From Armatimonadota bacterium (GTDB lineage Bacteria > Armatimonadota > Fimbriimonadia > Fimbriimonadales > ATM1), in contig JAJPJR010000005.1 in the NCBI GenBank assembly GCA_021324165.1, positions 1 through 33,245 of the forward strand: a DNA stretch of 33,245 nucleotides, written 5' to 3'. The position numbers and the translations under genes are program-made. Shown in pieces: positions 31,851 through 33,245 of this stretch (the stretch's first letter is position 1; each line of letters starts with the position of its first letter). The notes beneath the pieces were generated by a model. The model saw only the letters and a list, made by a program, of their open reading frames with translations, was not told the origin of the DNA and ran no database searches.

Positions 31851-32222
31851 CTAACCCCCGCTTCCGTTGCAAGGATTCGGCTTGCAAGTGTGGTGCTGGC
31901 TCCCAGGCGCAAACAAGCAGCAGAAATACCCGGCTTTGTAGTCCGTGTACTCGTCCGGCTCCGTTTGCGGTTCACATCCACTGCATTCACCGCCGGAGCA
32001 AGTGAAAGTGTGATACAGCCATTGGCAACAGCCGCCAGTAACGTTCACACAATCGGAAATGCCAGCCCCGGAAGTTTTGGTGCAGCCGTCGGGACAATCG
32101 TAAGCGACGACGTTTTGGCAGGGAACGGGAAAGTAGATCCTTTGCCAGCAGGCAGCAAGCACCAGCCTTGCGATCACCGCTGCGCTTACGATCACGATTG
32201 TAACTCTTAGATACGATTTCAT
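31851..32222 (-). CDS. Small secreted Cys-rich protein
   Basis: This 123-residue protein has a signal peptide (YLRVTIVIVSAAVIARLVLA) and then 14 cysteines in the mature part, including two CC pairs, which implies a disulfide-stabilised secreted domain. No family is recognised. The ATG has GGAGGA nine bases upstream. The gene sits between a pseudopilin and a membrane-anchored protein and two genes after a CxxC thioredoxin-like gene, so oxidative folding by that protein is a reasonable guess. Confidence 0.75.
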   Translation of the reverse strand: MKSYLRVTIVIVSAAVIARLVLAACWQRIYFPVPCQNVVAYDCPDGCTKTSGAGISDCVNVTGGCCQWLYHTFTCSGGECSGCEPQTEPDEYTDYKAGYFCCLFAPGSQHHTCKPNPCNGSGG

Positions 32223-32234
32223 TGCTGATTCCTC

Positions 32235-32828
32235 CTATTTTTCCGAATCCAGATTGAAGATGTTGGAATCGCAAGAAGCATACGCAGACCAGAAAAACGT
32301 CTGCAACAGGCCCCCGTTCAAATCAATGAAAGCGATACGTTTTTTCACTCTCGGAGCATAAAGGTTCACGCTCCCCCAATCGTTGTGATTGATGTCGGCA
32401 ACTAACGGCGCACGGGTTCCATAGCGTTCAACCAACTGTTGGTACCAATTCGGACCACAACTCGGGTTATATCCCGCTACGTATTCATACTGCGGCACAT
32501 AACGATCGCTGCCCGTTCGTTTCGGGGCGGGGCAGCGCCAGGTCTGTTCGTCGCAAATCAACCACCTGCCGGTTTTGATATCTACCGGCCACGAAGGCAA
32601 GCCGAGCCGCGCCAAGTCACCAGCAAACCCTTCCGATCCGCCGTTGTTCAATCGGTAAACCATCATCGCGTTCCAAATTTTGCTCATGTGCGATGCGCAG
32701 ATTCCTTCCTGCGATTTGCGCCGAATCGGCCCCGCAACCGCAACAATCAGCGCCGCCAAAACCAGGATGATCGCAATCGAAACCAACAGTTCGATCACCG
32801 AGAAACCGCGGTTTCTAACGCTTCGCAT
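32235..32828 (-). CDS. Pseudopilin-like protein with prepilin peptidase motif
   Basis: This 197-residue protein has a short basic leader and the prepilin motif RG-FSVIELLVSI at residues 7-17, cleaved after Gly8 by a prepilin peptidase, followed by a hydrophobic helix to about residue 33. The C-terminal domain has several aromatic and Cys residues (Cys at about 44, 92, 99) and no H-x9-DG motif. It may be a minor pseudopilin. The start overlaps the thioredoxin-like gene by 14 bases; no secretion machine is seen. Confidence 0.85.
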   Translation of the reverse strand: MRSVRNRGFSVIELLVSIAIILVLAALIVAVAGPIRRKSQEGICASHMSKIWNAMMVYRLNNGGSEGFAGDLARLGLPSWPVDIKTGRWLICDEQTWRCPAPKRTGSDRYVPQYEYVAGYNPSCGPNWYQQLVERYGTRAPLVADINHNDWGSVNLYAPRVKKRIAFIDLNGGLLQTFFWSAYASCDSNIFNLDSEK

Positions 32829-33177
32829 AATCCTCGACCTCCTTTAGCGAAGGGCTGTCCTGTTTCCAAATCAGCCTTAGGTTTGAATCGTACACATAAA
32901 CTCGGGGGATAAACGCCGCATTCAACGCCTTATGAATTCTGCCGCCCAAATCCGACACGAAATCCACCTTCGCCTTTGCCGAAATCGCTGCCTTCGCAGC
33001 TTCATCCGGTGCCTGCAAGTAAACCACAACCACGCGTACGTCCAACTCGGCCAGCCTGTCCAAAACCGACAGCAATGACCGGCGCACGCACGATTGGCAG
33101 TCGCCGCTAAGAATCACAGCTAAACGCCGGCCGCTGAGGGGGGGGGGGGCGTGAACGAGAGGGAGAAGAAAGCCCAA
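32815..33177 (-). CDS. Thioredoxin-like protein with CxxC, start uncertain
   Basis: The protein of 120 residues as drawn has a hydrophobic start, then RRLAVILSGDCQSCVRRSLL with a C-x-x-C at Cys27/Cys30, a central helix and strand DVRVVVVYLQAPD, and the terminal FIPRVYVYDSNLRLIWKQ block, consistent with a thioredoxin-like fold in an extracytoplasmic setting. The reading frame stays open to the end of the window, so the true start may lie outside; TTG 33177 is only a placeholder. The first 40 or so codons pass through G-rich, possibly unreliable sequence. It overlaps the pseudopilin by 14 bases. Confidence 0.6.
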   Translation of the reverse strand: MGFLLPLVHAPPPLSGRRLAVILSGDCQSCVRRSLLSVLDRLAELDVRVVVVYLQAPDEAAKAAISAKAKVDFVSDLGGRIHKALNAAFIPRVYVYDSNLRLIWKQDSPSLKEVEDYAKR

Positions 33178-33245
33178 AACCGGGTCTTGAAGGAGGGAAA
33201 GTCGGGGGGGGCGGGAGCCAGCCGAGGGGCGAAGAAACCCCAGGC
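33138..33245. other. G-run-rich window end, possibly low-quality sequence
   Basis: A 12-base run of G (33138-33149) and an 8-base run (33204-33211) occur with G/A-rich text unlike the rest of the window. Homopolymer errors here would shift the frame of the thioredoxin-like gene's N-terminus. Confidence 0.5.

Overview
The window looks like a chromosomal piece of a free-living, rod-shaped bacterium with a GC-rich genome, probably in or near the Armatimonadota (Fimbriimonadia-like). This is an inference from the gene mix: DUF1559-type pseudopilins with H-x9-DG tails, GH172/DUF2961 proteins, a RemA-like gene joined to mreBCD, frequent GTG/TTG starts and very tight gene packing. No rRNA, tRNA, CRISPR array, prophage or transposase gene was recognised.

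Layout. Positions 1-5200 are housekeeping: the 3' end of purH, a small membrane protein with its own terminator, a compact remA-mreB-mreC-mreD cell-shape operon with overlapping start and stop codons, and a glutamate dehydrogenase. Positions 5200-16800 mix a ribosomal S18 gene with terminal extensions, lipoproteins, a PQQ-type sugar dehydrogenase, two GH172/DUF2961 proteins, a RidA-like protein, a site-2 protease with CBS domains, an alpha/beta hydrolase, a GNAT acetyltransferase and a pseudopilin. Between the two GH172 genes, on the minus strand, is a well-preserved c-di-AMP (ydaO/yuaA class) riboswitch. It precedes an orphan 102-residue helical protein that has its own strong terminator. Positions 16760-22940 hold phosphomannomutase, cysteine desulfurase, a DUF1003 protein, motA-motB, a membrane di-iron hydroxylase and an RRM protein.

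Positions 22940-28410 have a more accessory character. They contain a 57-nt repeat present twice, one copy abutting a truncated gene; REP-like hairpins; an unknown protein with a HEPN-like R-N-x3-H motif; homogentisate dioxygenase; a HicB-like gene with a small partner; an ECF sigma factor; and an overlapping pair of a 68-residue helical protein and a nucleotidyltransferase downstream of tag. Positions 29100-33245 carry a large orphan secreted protein facing a minus-strand operon of a CxxC thioredoxin-like protein, a pseudopilin, a 14-cysteine secreted protein and a membrane-anchored protein. The last 110 bases are rich in G runs and may be poor-quality contig end.

The candidates most worth follow-up are the riboswitch-controlled 102-residue protein, the redox/pseudopilin/Cys-rich operon and the small two-gene modules between 26.4 and 28.4 kb. 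Apart from the riboswitch, which is recognised directly from its conserved blocks, functions proposed for unknown genes are inferences from motifs and gene order.
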